A DNA stretch of 64,000 nucleotides from Ohtaekwangia koreensis (GCF_900167975.1 NZ_FUZU01000004.1:372001-436000), one strand, 5' to 3'; counted from the stretch's first letter, positions 46,806 through 57,115 are shown. The notes: a model not told the origin generated them from the sequence alone. Numbers and translations are program-made.

Positions 46806-48698
46806 TTAGTGTTTATTACCTTCAACAATGATCGCTCCTTCTCCATTAGAAGTCTCGAGCTTAATCAGCTCGTTCTCATGTGGAAGGTTAGATTCAGGTG
46901 TTTCAGAATAAGGAATGTGCTGAGGAATAAAATCTTCTTTTGCACCAGGCTTGCTATAGTCATATGGCCAGCGGTACACAGAAGGAATCTCTCCTACCCA
47001 GTTACCATGACCAGGATTGCGTGGTGTTGTCCACTCAAGCGTAGTTGAGTTCCAAGGGTTCAGCGGAGCTAAACGACCGCGCCAGATGCTATAAAAGAAG
47101 TTGAACAAGAAGATAAACTGTGCTATCAATGTTCCAATCGCAGCGATTGACACCAGCATGTTCAAATCGGTGAAGCCACTGAAAGTTTCAAAGTTTGTCC
47201 ATGAATAATATCTTCTTGGGAAACCTGCTATACCTATATAATGCATTGGGAAGAACACCAGGTATACACCTACAAATGTGAGCCAGAAGTGTACTTGTCC
47301 AAGTGTTTCGTTCATCATACGTCCGAACATTTTTGGGAACCAGTGGTATATACCTGCCAGCATACCGAAGAACGATGCGCTACCCATTACAAGGTGGAAG
47401 TGAGCTACTACGAAGTATGTATCGTGCAATTGAATATCAATAGCAGAGTTACCAAGGAATATACCTGTGATACCGCCTGTCAGGAAGAATGATACCAATC
47501 CGATCGAGAACAACATGGCAGGAGTAAATACAATGTTACCCTTCCAAAGTGTTGTTACATAGTTAAATATCTTCACAGCAGAAGGTACTGCAATGATCAA
47601 TGTGAGAAGCATGAAGATAGAACCTAAGAAAGGGTTCATACCGGTTACGAACATATGGTGTGCCCACACGATGAATGACAGGATCGCGATGAACAACATC
47701 GAACCAATCATTGCCTTGTAACCGAAGATCGGTTTACGTGAGTTTGTAGCTATAATTTCAGATGATAGACCTAAAGCAGGTAACAATACGATATATACTT
47801 CAGGGTGTCCGAGGAACCAGAACAAATGCTGGAACAAAACAGGGCTACCACCATCGTGTGCCAATGCTTCGCCACCAATGTATATATCTGACAAGTAAAA
47901 GCTTGTACCAAAACTTCTATCGAAGATCAACAATAAGGCTGCAGCGAATAATACAGGGAATGAAAGTATACCGATAATCGCTGTAAAGAAGAACGCCCAG
48001 ATCGTAAGTGGCATTCTTGTAAACGACATACCACGTGTACGCATGTTGATTACAGTGGTGATATAGTTGATGCTCCCCAGCAGTGAACTAACAATAAAGA
48101 ACGCCATAGCAACCAACCATAGAGTCATCCCCATTCCAGATCCTTTAATGGCTTGTGGCAACGCACTCAATGGAGGATATATAGTCCAACCACCTGCTGC
48201 GGGGCCAGTCTCAAGGAACAAGGAAATGAACATGAGCACACTGGATAAGAAAAAGAACCAGTATGAAAGCATATTCATGAAACCAGATGCCATATCACGG
48301 GCACCTATTTGGAGTGGTATCAGGAAGTTTGAGAATGTACCACTTAAACCTGCAGTAAGTACGAAGAACACCATGATAGTTCCGTGCATCGTAACCAACG
48401 CGAGGTAAAATTCAGGATCAAGTTTTCCTTCTGCTGTGATCCATTCACCCAACACTGGTTTTAACCAATCGAGGTTCATGTCAGGAAAACCAAGCTGAAG
48501 ACGGAAGATCACAGAAAGTGTTCCTCCCAACAAAGCCCAGAATATACCTGTAATCAGGAATTGTTTTGCAATGATCTTGTGATCCTGGCTGAAAATATAG
48601 GTTGTCCAAAAGTTACCTTCGTGATGCTCATCATGCTCGTGGCCATGATCATCATGCTGGTGTACATTTTGATGGATGTGAATATCGGTCGTTGCCAT
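46806..48698 (-). CDS. coxA: Cytochrome c oxidase subunit I
   Basis: This 630-residue heme-copper oxidase core subunit has the copper and heme ligands: HGTIMVFF (heme a ligand in VTMHGT), FWFLGHPEVYIVLLP with the His-Tyr pair, VWAHHMFVTG, and LHDTYFVVAHFHLVMG with the heme a3 ligand. A histidine-rich N-terminal tail (HIHQNVHQHDDHGHEHDEHHEG) is unusual. It forms the proton-pumping reaction centre that reduces oxygen to water. It is linked with coxB and the act genes. Confidence 0.96.
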   Translation of the reverse strand: MATTDIHIHQNVHQHDDHGHEHDEHHEGNFWTTYIFSQDHKIIAKQFLITGIFWALLGGTLSVIFRLQLGFPDMNLDWLKPVLGEWITAEGKLDPEFYLALVTMHGTIMVFFVLTAGLSGTFSNFLIPLQIGARDMASGFMNMLSYWFFFLSSVLMFISLFLETGPAAGGWTIYPPLSALPQAIKGSGMGMTLWLVAMAFFIVSSLLGSINYITTVINMRTRGMSFTRMPLTIWAFFFTAIIGILSFPVLFAAALLLIFDRSFGTSFYLSDIYIGGEALAHDGGSPVLFQHLFWFLGHPEVYIVLLPALGLSSEIIATNSRKPIFGYKAMIGSMLFIAILSFIVWAHHMFVTGMNPFLGSIFMLLTLIIAVPSAVKIFNYVTTLWKGNIVFTPAMLFSIGLVSFFLTGGITGIFLGNSAIDIQLHDTYFVVAHFHLVMGSASFFGMLAGIYHWFPKMFGRMMNETLGQVHFWLTFVGVYLVFFPMHYIGIAGFPRRYYSWTNFETFSGFTDLNMLVSIAAIGTLIAQFIFLFNFFYSIWRGRLAPLNPWNSTTLEWTTPRNPGHGNWVGEIPSVYRWPYDYSKPGAKEDFIPQHIPYSETPESNLPHENELIKLETSNGEGAIIVEGNKH

Positions 48699-48726
48699 GT
48701 CTTGATAATTCTTTGATTCGAAACTC

Positions 48727-49794
48727 TTATTCTTTCACTGCTGCTACGCCAGCGCCAGGATCTTTTTGCAAACCTGCCTTAATCATCGCAGCTTCTTTCA
48801 ACTGTGCCGGTACGTTTTTCAAGTAATCCGGATTCTGTTTCAACCAAGCTTCCTGTGAAGCTTTCCAGCGATCGTATGACTCTCTGTCCTCTACCACAAC
48901 CGGCATTCTCATAGAGAAGTGACCTTTACCACAGATCTCTGTGCAAGCCAATTCATAATTGAAATTTGGATTACCGGTTTCCGTTCTCATCTCTTCGGTA
49001 GTCTTTGTAGCCTTGAACTTGAATTGCGTTGGCATACCTGGTACAGCATCCATCTTTACACGGAAGTGCGGTAAAAACACACTATGCAAAACATCCTTAG
49101 CTCTGATCTTTAAAAGGATCTCTTCATCCACAGGAAAGTGAAGTTCGAGAGATTTGAAATCATCAAATGAGTTCTTATCTGAAAGATCAAGACCGAATTC
49201 ATTTACTGCATCGATCAATTTATAGTTAACCTTTCCAAGTTCTTTATCTTTAGCAGGATAACGTGCTGTCCATGCAAATTGCTGTGCTATAACCTCAATC
49301 ACTTCTGCTTCTTTTGATGCTGGTGCCGTGATGTCATTCCAGGTACGAAGACCTGTGAAAATCAATACCGCCAATACAATCGCAGGAACGATAGTCCAAG
49401 TCAATTCCAGGTAGTGGTTATCCGGAAAGAATTTAGCTTTTCTTCCTTCTTTATAACGATACTGATAGATGAACACGAACATAACAATACTGATGATCAC
49501 AAAAGCGACAACAGTAACAGCCATTGTAATCCAGAAGAGTGAATCTGTACGCTTGCCATGCTCAGACGCAATTGGCAAAGTATAAACATCAAAATATGTA
49601 TAGGAATACCAGAAAAAAGCGGCTAATCCCAACACCGTGAAAACGATGAAGAGTACACCGTGAACACTATTGTTCTCCCCCACATAACTTTCCTTTTTTC
49701 CTTTCGCAATACCTACCAGGGTGCTGAGCCTGAAGATCAGGAACAGGATCACAAGGACCAGAACAACACCTAGAAAAATAATCAAACTCATCAT
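48727..49794 (-). CDS. coxB: Cytochrome c oxidase subunit II
   Basis: This 355-residue protein has an extra N-terminal membrane helix, then helices at about 45-66, 89-113 and 130-150, and the CuA domain with FAWTARYPAKD (trp-rich region), VLHSVFLPHFRVK and YELACTEICGKGHFSM, the C-x-x-x-C-x-x-x-H-x-x-M copper site. There is no fused cytochrome c domain, so a separate cytochrome delivers electrons. It lies 28 bases upstream of coxA. Confidence 0.95.
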   Translation of the reverse strand: MMSLIIFLGVVLVLVILFLIFRLSTLVGIAKGKKESYVGENNSVHGVLFIVFTVLGLAAFFWYSYTYFDVYTLPIASEHGKRTDSLFWITMAVTVVAFVIISIVMFVFIYQYRYKEGRKAKFFPDNHYLELTWTIVPAIVLAVLIFTGLRTWNDITAPASKEAEVIEVIAQQFAWTARYPAKDKELGKVNYKLIDAVNEFGLDLSDKNSFDDFKSLELHFPVDEEILLKIRAKDVLHSVFLPHFRVKMDAVPGMPTQFKFKATKTTEEMRTETGNPNFNYELACTEICGKGHFSMRMPVVVEDRESYDRWKASQEAWLKQNPDYLKNVPAQLKEAAMIKAGLQKDPGAGVAAVKE

Positions 49795-49809
49795 AGCGCT
49801 TTCTATATA

Positions 49810-51198
49810 TTAAATGTGGTGATGAAGACTCTCTTGTAACATTGGATCATTCTTTCCGAACAGCGGTATCTTAGACAAGCTGTTCAGTACTACCAGAAGG
49901 AATACGGCTGCAAAAATCAAAGCAACACCGATCTCCAGTAATCCTACTCCACCTTCGTGTTTCAGAACGCCAGGGGTTACCATGTTAAAGAAATCAAACC
50001 AGTGACCAACGATAATGATTGGACAAACTAATTTGAGTGTAGACAATTGACGTTTTGAACCTCTTGTCATCAATAACAAGAAAGGAAGTACAAAGTTTAA
50101 GATAAGATTGAGATAGAATATCCAGCTATATGGACTCGTTCTCATCCGCTCAATGAAGTATACAGTTTCTTCAGGAATGTTTGCATAGTAGATCAACAAG
50201 AACTGACCAAACCATATATATGTCCAGAAGATAGAGAATGCAAAGCAGAATTTACCTAAGTCATGAAGGTGATTTGAATTTACAATTTTCAAATAACCGG
50301 CTGATTTCAAATGTGCAGCGATTAAAGTTATAGTTGCCAAACCAGTTACCCACCAGCTTGCAAATACATACCAGCCAAACATCGTTGAGAACCAATGCGT
50401 ATCTATGCTCATTACCCAATCCCAGGCAGCTATTGAAGAACTTACGCCAAAGAAAATCAGGAATACGGTTGCCATTACGCGATTCTTATACCAGTATGCA
50501 TTGGTAGCTTCGAGATCTTCTGCCACCATGTTCTTTCTGATCTGCAGGAAGAAGTAATACCACAATCCAAAGAAAAGCACCATACGTCCGATGTAGAACA
50601 AAGGAAACGTACCACCCGCTAAAGGCCAGAAAAAGAATGGAGCTTTTTTATTTATGATCGGATCGAAATCAGCACCCTTACTATCATACAAAGAACTGTG
50701 TGTCCAATGAAATATATCGTGATTCGTAACGAACCAAGTGATAAGCATTAATATACCTGCTAAAGGAATCCAGGTTCCCATCGCCAATGCAATACGTTTT
50801 ACACCAACAGACCAACCAGCTTGAGCTGCATACTGAATGGCGACAAAGAATAATCCGATGATACCGAAGCCTGTGAAGAAAACATTGTTCATCCACAGTG
50901 TAGTAAACAGTCTTCTGATCCACAACGGTTTTTCATGATGCTCTCCTCCTGCCTCAACATGTCCGTGACCTTCCGAAGCAGCGCCATGCTGATCTGCAGA
51001 TGCTACTAATTTTTGAGCTTCTGCTACTGATGCATGACCTCCGCCATGTGCTGCTTCATGATGACCACTGTCATTCATAGCAAACACAAGGCCCAGGATG
51101 AAAAACACTACTCCTAACGCAAGGAGCATGAATAGTTTCTTCCTGGTCTCTGATCTAAATACATATTGTTCTTCAACAACTTCTACGTGATGAGCCAT
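49810..51198 (-). CDS. actF: Alternative complex III, ActF (quinol-binding, NrfD-like membrane subunit)
   Basis: This 462-residue protein has about ten membrane helices and the ActF pattern: WMNNVFFTGFGIIGLFFVAIQYAAQAGWSV, PLAGILMLITWFVTNHDIF, and WVMSIDTHWFSTMFGWYVFASWWV near the quinol site. A histidine-rich stretch at about 45-93 (HHEAAHGGGHASVAEAQKLV and GHVEAGGEHHEK) resembles that in CoxA. It takes part in menaquinol oxidation with ActC. Its leader contains the repeated TAACGAATAACG block starting 8 bases upstream of the ATG. Confidence 0.93.
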   Translation of the reverse strand: MAHHVEVVEEQYVFRSETRKKLFMLLALGVVFFILGLVFAMNDSGHHEAAHGGGHASVAEAQKLVASADQHGAASEGHGHVEAGGEHHEKPLWIRRLFTTLWMNNVFFTGFGIIGLFFVAIQYAAQAGWSVGVKRIALAMGTWIPLAGILMLITWFVTNHDIFHWTHSSLYDSKGADFDPIINKKAPFFFWPLAGGTFPLFYIGRMVLFFGLWYYFFLQIRKNMVAEDLEATNAYWYKNRVMATVFLIFFGVSSSIAAWDWVMSIDTHWFSTMFGWYVFASWWVTGLATITLIAAHLKSAGYLKIVNSNHLHDLGKFCFAFSIFWTYIWFGQFLLIYYANIPEETVYFIERMRTSPYSWIFYLNLILNFVLPFLLLMTRGSKRQLSTLKLVCPIIIVGHWFDFFNMVTPGVLKHEGGVGLLEIGVALIFAAVFLLVVLNSLSKIPLFGKNDPMLQESLHHHI

Positions 51199-51206
51199 TT
51201 CAGTTC

Positions 51207-51233
51207 CGTTATTCGTTAATCGTTATTCGTTAA
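51207..51233 (-). repeat. Repeated leader TTAACGAATAACGATTAACG, actF copy
   Basis: Read on the coding strand, two TAACGAATAACG units joined by ATTAACG lie 8 bases upstream of the actF start codon. Related copies occur before actC (53925-53951), actB (57116-57145) and partly before the first coxC (44121-44135). Confidence 0.6.
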
Positions 51234-51289
51234 AGTTTCTGTGTTGTCGAGTCGTTTGCTTGATCAAGACTACTTGACAACAGAGGCTA

Positions 51290-51943
51290 TTATTTTTGCA
51301 GTGTTTTTACATACTTTGCGATCTTCCAGCGATCTTCAGGGCTGATCTGTGAGCCATGTGCCCACATCAAACCTTTACCATGTGTGATCACGTGGAAAAT
51401 ATGACCTTCTGAAATGTCCTTTAAAGCACCGGATTTATAATCCGGAACACCGTTATAATTACCTTTTTGTACACCATCGATTTTTACACCGGCAGCAACT
51501 TTACCATCACCAGCACCTTTCGGACCGTGGCAATGATCGCAGTACATTTCATATAGGGCCTTGCCGGAAGCAATAATCTCAGCAGTAGAATCCAATGGGT
51601 TCTTCATGTGTGAAGCTGCAAATGCAAGACTGTCCTTACCCAAACGATATGGGAGCCATCCGTTTTTATTACGGCTTACAGTATTCGCTGCAGGCTCGCG
51701 CATATTCATACGGCTTGGATTGAATTTATTGGAGTTGAAGTATTCAGCGTGTCCATCAGGGTATTCAATAGAAGTCACCCAACGTCCTGCATCTTCATCT
51801 ACGATTTGAGTATAGGGTTCATAGGCAACGGAGTGATACATGTTAGGTGCATATTCTGTACCCTGATCTTCACCACCAGCACCGCATGATGTTAACAGCA
51901 CAGCGGCTGAAAGTCCTACGAACAAGCTTGTTACAAAACGCAT
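51290..51943 (-). CDS. actE: Alternative complex III, ActE (monoheme cytochrome c lipoprotein)
   Basis: The start is ATG 51943 (MRFVTSLFVGLSAAVLLTSC), a lipoprotein signal with Cys20, giving 217 residues. A single heme-binding CDHCH occurs in MYCDHCHGPKGAGDGKVAAG, with a distal methionine candidate in LMWAHGSQISPEDRW. It is the membrane-anchored cytochrome c of alternative complex III and probably passes electrons to the oxidase. The longer frame to 51967 overlaps the ActD end and adds no export character. Confidence 0.9.
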   Translation of the reverse strand: MRFVTSLFVGLSAAVLLTSCGAGGEDQGTEYAPNMYHSVAYEPYTQIVDEDAGRWVTSIEYPDGHAEYFNSNKFNPSRMNMREPAANTVSRNKNGWLPYRLGKDSLAFAASHMKNPLDSTAEIIASGKALYEMYCDHCHGPKGAGDGKVAAGVKIDGVQKGNYNGVPDYKSGALKDISEGHIFHVITHGKGLMWAHGSQISPEDRWKIAKYVKTLQK

Positions 51944-51959
51944 GGTCAATTTTCTATGA

Positions 51960-52490
51960 TTATTCAAAATTCTTTTCGTTTACTTCAGAAGCTCCTGCAT
52001 CCTTTAAGATGCGTGAAATCTCTTCTTTACTTTTACCACCATTCAATGCCAGATCGATGGCCATTACGTGCTTGTCATCTGTACTTCTCACATCAAACTG
52101 GCGAGGCCATCTGTAAGGCTTCAGGTCACTGATGATCATGAATGTTGCAACCATTCCTAACGCTGAAAGCAGAACTGTCAACTCGAATGTTACCGGAATG
52201 AAAGGAGGCAACGAAGCATAGTTCTTACCACCGATAATCATTGGCCAGTCATATCCCAGCATCCATATCTGCATAGTTAATGCAAGACTGGTTCCTGTAA
52301 GTCCGAATAAAAAAGCGGCTTTCGGAAGACGTGATTTTTTCAATCCCAATGCATCATCTATACCGTGAACAGGGAATGGAGAAAATACATCATGAATTTT
52401 CAGACCATTTGTGCGCACTTTACCGATGCCATCGAGTAGCACCTCCTCATTGTCAAATACGCCTACTACAAAGTTTTTATCTGCGTTCAT
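51960..52490 (-). CDS. actD: Alternative complex III, ActD (DUF3341)
   Basis: This 176-residue protein starts with FVVGVFDNEEVLLDGIGKVRTNGLKIHDVFSPFPVHGID, the DUF3341 pattern, and has two membrane helices (FLFGLTGTSLALTMQIWMLGYDW and FIPVTFELTVLLSALGMVATFMI). ActD is a small membrane subunit in the Act complex. It lies between actC and actE in the normal order. Confidence 0.92.
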   Translation of the reverse strand: MNADKNFVVGVFDNEEVLLDGIGKVRTNGLKIHDVFSPFPVHGIDDALGLKKSRLPKAAFLFGLTGTSLALTMQIWMLGYDWPMIIGGKNYASLPPFIPVTFELTVLLSALGMVATFMIISDLKPYRWPRQFDVRSTDDKHVMAIDLALNGGKSKEEISRILKDAGASEVNEKNFE

Positions 52491-52505
52491 TTCTTCAAGT
52501 CTTTA

Positions 52506-53912
52506 TTAAGCGTGAACCTCTTCGTCTACATGCGCACCGTGAGACACTTTTTCAGAATCCGATCTCACAATGCTCTTCACTTCGGCCATGTTGATCACCG
52601 GGAAAAACTTCGCGAACAAAAGGAATGCGGTGAAGAATAAACCGAAAGTGAATACGTATTCACCAATGTCATACATAGTCGGGTGGAACATTGTCCAACT
52701 TGATGGTATATAATCGCGGTGCAGTGACGTTACAATGATCACGAAACGCTCAAACCACATACCGATGTTCACGATGATAGACAGTACAAAGGTTGCAACG
52801 ATGCTCGTTCTGATTTTCTTGATCCAGAATAACTGAGGAGAGATTACGTTACACGTCATCATTGACCAGTATGCCCAAGCATAAGGACCTTGAACACGGT
52901 TATAGAATGCATAGCCTTCATATTCAACGCCTGAATACCAGGATATGAACAACTCAGTAATATATGCAACTCCTACAATTGAACCTGTTACGATGATGAT
53001 GATGTTCATCAATTCTATGTGATAGATTGTGATGTAGTCATCCAGTTTAAATACTGCGCGAGTAATCAGCAACAACGTCAATACCATCGCGAAGCCAGAG
53101 AAGATCGCACCAGCCACAAAGTATGGAGGGAAGATCGTTGTATGCCAACCCGGAATAACGGATGTAGCAAAGTCCATTGATACGATTGTGTGAACCGACA
53201 ATACGAGTGGCGTTGAAAGACCTGCAAGGATCAAAGCAACTGCTTCATAACGCATCCAGGTTTTAGCACCACCTTGCCAGCCGAAGCTCAAAGCATTATA
53301 TACTTCAGCTCTGATCTTATTACCTTGTACAACAGCACGGTCGCGGATTGTTGCAAAGTCAGGGATAAGACCTATATACCAGAATACTAATGATACCGTA
53401 AAGTATGTTGAGATCGCGAACACATCCCACAACAGTGGCGAGTTAAAGTTGGCCCAAAGGGAGCCAAACGCGTTGGGAAGTGGAAGCGCCCAATAAAATC
53501 CCAACCAAAGACGTCCCATGTGAATGAGCGGGAAAGTCGCAGCACATATTACAGCGAAGATCGTCATCGCTTCTGCTGCACGGTTAATGGACATTCTCCA
53601 TTTCTGACGGAACAGCAACAAGATCGCGGAGATCAGTGTACCCGCGTGACCGATACCAACCCACCAAACGAAGTTGGTGATATCCCACGCCCAACCTACT
53701 GTTTTATTTAACCCCCATACTCCTATACCGTTCCAAAGTACTGTGCACACACAGTAGAACCCGTAGACAAAAAGTACCAGCGAAATAGCCAGCGCTAACC
53801 ACCATGATTTTGGCGGCTTATTCTCCACGTGCCGGCTGATATCGTGCGAAACATCTTTTACCGTTTTACCTCCGGTTACCAAGGGATCGCGAACTGATGA
53901 CGTAACTTGCAT
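52506..53912 (-). CDS. actC: Alternative complex III, ActC (NrfD/PsrC-like membrane subunit)
   Basis: This 468-residue protein has about ten membrane helices and the NrfD-family pattern: TNFVWWVGIGHAGTLISAILLLFRQKWR, FPLIHMGRLWLGFYWALPLPN, and SVHTIVSMDFATSVIPGWHTTIFPPYFVAGAIFSGFAM. It provides the quinol-binding site near the iron-sulfur subunit ActB. The leader carries the repeated TAACGAATAACGGATAAC block. Order and length match the Act operon. Confidence 0.93.
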   Translation of the reverse strand: MQVTSSVRDPLVTGGKTVKDVSHDISRHVENKPPKSWWLALAISLVLFVYGFYCVCTVLWNGIGVWGLNKTVGWAWDITNFVWWVGIGHAGTLISAILLLFRQKWRMSINRAAEAMTIFAVICAATFPLIHMGRLWLGFYWALPLPNAFGSLWANFNSPLLWDVFAISTYFTVSLVFWYIGLIPDFATIRDRAVVQGNKIRAEVYNALSFGWQGGAKTWMRYEAVALILAGLSTPLVLSVHTIVSMDFATSVIPGWHTTIFPPYFVAGAIFSGFAMVLTLLLITRAVFKLDDYITIYHIELMNIIIIVTGSIVGVAYITELFISWYSGVEYEGYAFYNRVQGPYAWAYWSMMTCNVISPQLFWIKKIRTSIVATFVLSIIVNIGMWFERFVIIVTSLHRDYIPSSWTMFHPTMYDIGEYVFTFGLFFTAFLLFAKFFPVINMAEVKSIVRSDSEKVSHGAHVDEEVHA

Positions 53913-53924
53913 TTATTTAAAAAA

Positions 53925-53951
53925 GTTATCCGTTATTCGTTATAGTTATCG
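53925..53951 (-). repeat. Repeated leader TAACGAATAACGGATAAC, actC copy
   Basis: On the coding strand CGATAACTATAACGAATAAC and GGATAAC lie 12 bases upstream of the actC start codon, matching the actF and actB copies in core sequence and placement. Confidence 0.6.
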
Positions 53952-54010
53952 TGCGTGTGAGTGTGTTGTCTTGCACATATATTGCTCACTATACATGAGC
54001 GATAAATGGC

Positions 54011-57000
54011 CTACGCTTTTGCTGTATCCTTGTTTCTTACTTTCGTAAGGTACCAGATATTTGGTTTCACTCCGATTTCCTCCAATACCTGGTAGGCACG
54101 TGGGTTATCAGTAACCTTATCAATACTGTGTGGTTTCTTTTCGTCAAGCGGTCTGATTTTCAAAAGCTTGGAGATTTTGCTTTCAGGATTATTGATATCC
54201 CCGAACACAATCGCTCCCGTTGAGCAGGCTGCAGAACAAGCGGTTACAACTTCACCATCTTTCAAAGGTCTTCTCTCCTTCTTCGCAGTAAGTTTACCAG
54301 CTTGTATACGTTGTACGCAGAATGAACATTTCTCCATTACACCCCGTGAACGTACAGTTACATCCGGGTTCAATACCATCTTACCTAAGTCGGTATTCAT
54401 CGCTGGGTTAGCAGCTTCGAATTGACTGTTATCGTGATATTTAAACCAGTTGAAACGTCTTACTTTATATGGACAGTTGTTAGCGCAATAACGTGTACCG
54501 ATACAACGGTTATACGTCATTTGGTTAAGACCTTCTGTGCTATGGGTTGTCGCAGCAACCGGACAAACTGTTTCGCAAGGTGCGTTATTGCAATGCTGGC
54601 AAAGCATTGGCTGAAATACTACATCAGGGTTTTCAGATGCAACCTCCACTCCTCTCCAATCATCCGCAGGTGCATCACTGCTATAGTAGCGGTCGATGCG
54701 CAACCAATGCATTTCTCTGCGATTGATTACTTCCTCTCTTCCAACAAGAGCAACGTTGTTCTCTACGTTACAAGCCACCACACATGCTGCACAACCTGTA
54801 CATGTGTTCAGGTCAATAGCCATTCCCCAGTGGTGGTTGTTATACTCATGGCCTTTCCATAATGAAAGTTCGCCAGGAGCAACTTTATGTTCAGGATCCG
54901 TCCAGGTAGCAACCTTTGGATGAAACTCGCGATCCCAGTTCTTATCTTTGAATTCTGACAATGATGTTTCCTGCACTACAGTCGCACGTCCCATATAGGT
55001 ATTGTGCGTTTGCGTTTGTGCAATCTGGTAAGTTTCAGAGGTCGGAATGAACGTTACGTTCGCGGTATAGTTCAGTGAACCATTTACGAGATTAACGAAC
55101 GGGTATATATTTTGTCCGATGCCATCCGCTACTTTACCTGCTTTTGTCCTTCCGTAACCTACCGGGATACCAATAGTACCAGGAGTTTGACCAGGTTGAA
55201 CGAGCATCGGAAGTTTTACACTCTTACCATTGAAAGTAATCGTAGCATACTTCGTAACACTCTCAGTAAAATCGATGTCTTTAGCATCTTTCGGTGCAAC
55301 GGTTACATAGTGATCCCATGTAGCTTTCGTGATAGGATCAGGAAGCTCTTGTAACAAAGGGTTGTTGGCTTGTGAGCCGTTTCCGATGTTACCACTTTCG
55401 TAGATCACCAATTCCCAAGTGCCCGCTTTATAGTTACTTGCAATAGCATCTGCTGCAGCGCCTACGTTACCTGCAAAAGTTACTGCAGTTGCAGCGGCTG
55501 TTGCTGGCAATTCATATACACCATCATATAAGCACTTATCCCAGAAACTTTGGAAGTCGAAAGTCTGATCTTTATAGAACCAGCTCTTCCAGTTATTTTT
55601 TACAAATTCAAAGTAATCGGCTTTAGGTTCGTTAGCCCATACCAATAAACTTTCTTGCGCTGCACGCGACTTGAAAATTGGTGTGATGGATGGTTGACCT
55701 AAGCTGAAATGGTTTTTCTTTGGTTCTGCATCATTCCATGCTTCAAGGAAATGATGATCAGGTGCCACATACTTTGCAAGCGTTCCAGTCTCATCTTCCT
55801 TATAGCTTGTTGCTATGGAAAGTTCAACGCCTTTCAATCCTGCTGCAATTTTATCTCCGGTAGGGAAATCATAAACCGGATTACAGTTATAAAAAATAAC
55901 TGCATCTATTTTACCGCCTTCCAGTTCACCAACAAAATTTGTCATGGCAACATCATCGCCTTGACGATAGTTAACCGGTGTATTCAGATCTATTGTTGTA
56001 CCATAATTTCCTAAAAGATCGTTGATGGCGTTTATAACAACCTGTACTGATTTATCGTTAGAACCAGCTACGACTAAAGCGTTGCCGCGGTTAGCCCAAA
56101 GGTCCTCTGCTGCTTTCGCTATATAAGGTTTCTCAACGCCTCCGCTGATAACTGGCTTACCTGCTTTACCCGCTAATAAATTATAGAGTACTACAGCCAC
56201 TGCACCTTCTTCAGAAGGTTTAATTTGAATTCTATGATCTGCGTTAGCACCTGTTATAGAAAGTACTGATTCGAATTGATAGTGACGTGACATGTCACGC
56301 TTATCTTCACTTACCTCACGAGTCAGCGCGTATTGCTTTGTAAATTCGATTGGAGAAATCCAGCTACCGATAAAGTCTGCAGCAATACTCACAATCACTT
56401 TCGCCTTACTGAAATCATATGAAGGAATAACGGCCGTACCGAAAGACTCTTCATTTGCTTTCGCTATACCAAAAGCAGAAGTCTGATCGTATTGAACAAC
56501 TTGTGTTGTCGCATAAGTCGCTTTGAATTTCTCAATAGCAGCTTTTGTGCTTGGACTTAATATAGTATTGCTAACGATTCTGATTTGTCCGCCTTTTCCA
56601 GATATCTCATTCAGTTTTGAGATTACTTGTCTATCAAGATCTTCCCAGCTGATTTTATCTTTTCCGATTTTTGGACCGCGAAGACGAGCGTTGTCATAAA
56701 GTGAAAGAACAGAAGCTTCAACCTGAGCACTTGTTCCACCTTTTGTAACTGCTGAAAGTGCGTTACCTTCTATTTTGATGGGACGACCTTCACGGGTCTT
56801 CACTACGATACTGCAATAATCACCTCCATTTATATATGAAGAGGCGTAATAGTTTGGCAAGCTTGGATCAATATCTACCGGCTTGTTAACATAAGGAATT
56901 GCTTTTCGGATAGGTGCTTCACAGGCAGCCAATGCAACTGCTGATACACCAAAACCCATCATCTTCAAAAAATCCCTGCGCGAATGTCCCAGGTCTTCTT

Positions 57001-57103
57001 CCGGACCAGGCTGAGCAAATTCATGATGAGCATTCTTCACAAACTCTGGATTGTTTGCCAGCTGCTCGATGCCTTTCCAGTATACCTTTTTAGATTCTTC
57101 CAT
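54011..57103 (-). CDS. actB: Alternative complex III, ActB (iron-sulfur protein with molybdopterin-like domain)
   Basis: This 1030-residue protein has a Tat-type signal SRRDFLK (41-47) followed by a lipobox-like LAACEAP. The middle part resembles molybdopterin oxidoreductases but the family has no molybdenum cofactor. The C-terminal third binds clusters: CTGCAACVVACNVENN, CQHCNNAPCETVCPV, CIGTRYCANNCPYKVRR, and CSFCVQRIQAG with CSAACSTGAIVFGD. It accepts electrons from the quinol-binding subunits and passes them to the cytochrome c subunits. The leader contains the repeated block. Confidence 0.94.
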   Translation of the reverse strand: MEESKKVYWKGIEQLANNPEFVKNAHHEFAQPGPEEDLGHSRRDFLKMMGFGVSAVALAACEAPIRKAIPYVNKPVDIDPSLPNYYASSYINGGDYCSIVVKTREGRPIKIEGNALSAVTKGGTSAQVEASVLSLYDNARLRGPKIGKDKISWEDLDRQVISKLNEISGKGGQIRIVSNTILSPSTKAAIEKFKATYATTQVVQYDQTSAFGIAKANEESFGTAVIPSYDFSKAKVIVSIAADFIGSWISPIEFTKQYALTREVSEDKRDMSRHYQFESVLSITGANADHRIQIKPSEEGAVAVVLYNLLAGKAGKPVISGGVEKPYIAKAAEDLWANRGNALVVAGSNDKSVQVVINAINDLLGNYGTTIDLNTPVNYRQGDDVAMTNFVGELEGGKIDAVIFYNCNPVYDFPTGDKIAAGLKGVELSIATSYKEDETGTLAKYVAPDHHFLEAWNDAEPKKNHFSLGQPSITPIFKSRAAQESLLVWANEPKADYFEFVKNNWKSWFYKDQTFDFQSFWDKCLYDGVYELPATAAATAVTFAGNVGAAADAIASNYKAGTWELVIYESGNIGNGSQANNPLLQELPDPITKATWDHYVTVAPKDAKDIDFTESVTKYATITFNGKSVKLPMLVQPGQTPGTIGIPVGYGRTKAGKVADGIGQNIYPFVNLVNGSLNYTANVTFIPTSETYQIAQTQTHNTYMGRATVVQETSLSEFKDKNWDREFHPKVATWTDPEHKVAPGELSLWKGHEYNNHHWGMAIDLNTCTGCAACVVACNVENNVALVGREEVINRREMHWLRIDRYYSSDAPADDWRGVEVASENPDVVFQPMLCQHCNNAPCETVCPVAATTHSTEGLNQMTYNRCIGTRYCANNCPYKVRRFNWFKYHDNSQFEAANPAMNTDLGKMVLNPDVTVRSRGVMEKCSFCVQRIQAGKLTAKKERRPLKDGEVVTACSAACSTGAIVFGDINNPESKISKLLKIRPLDEKKPHSIDKVTDNPRAYQVLEEIGVKPNIWYLTKVRNKDTAKA

Positions 57104-57115
57104 TTTAAAGTGAAT

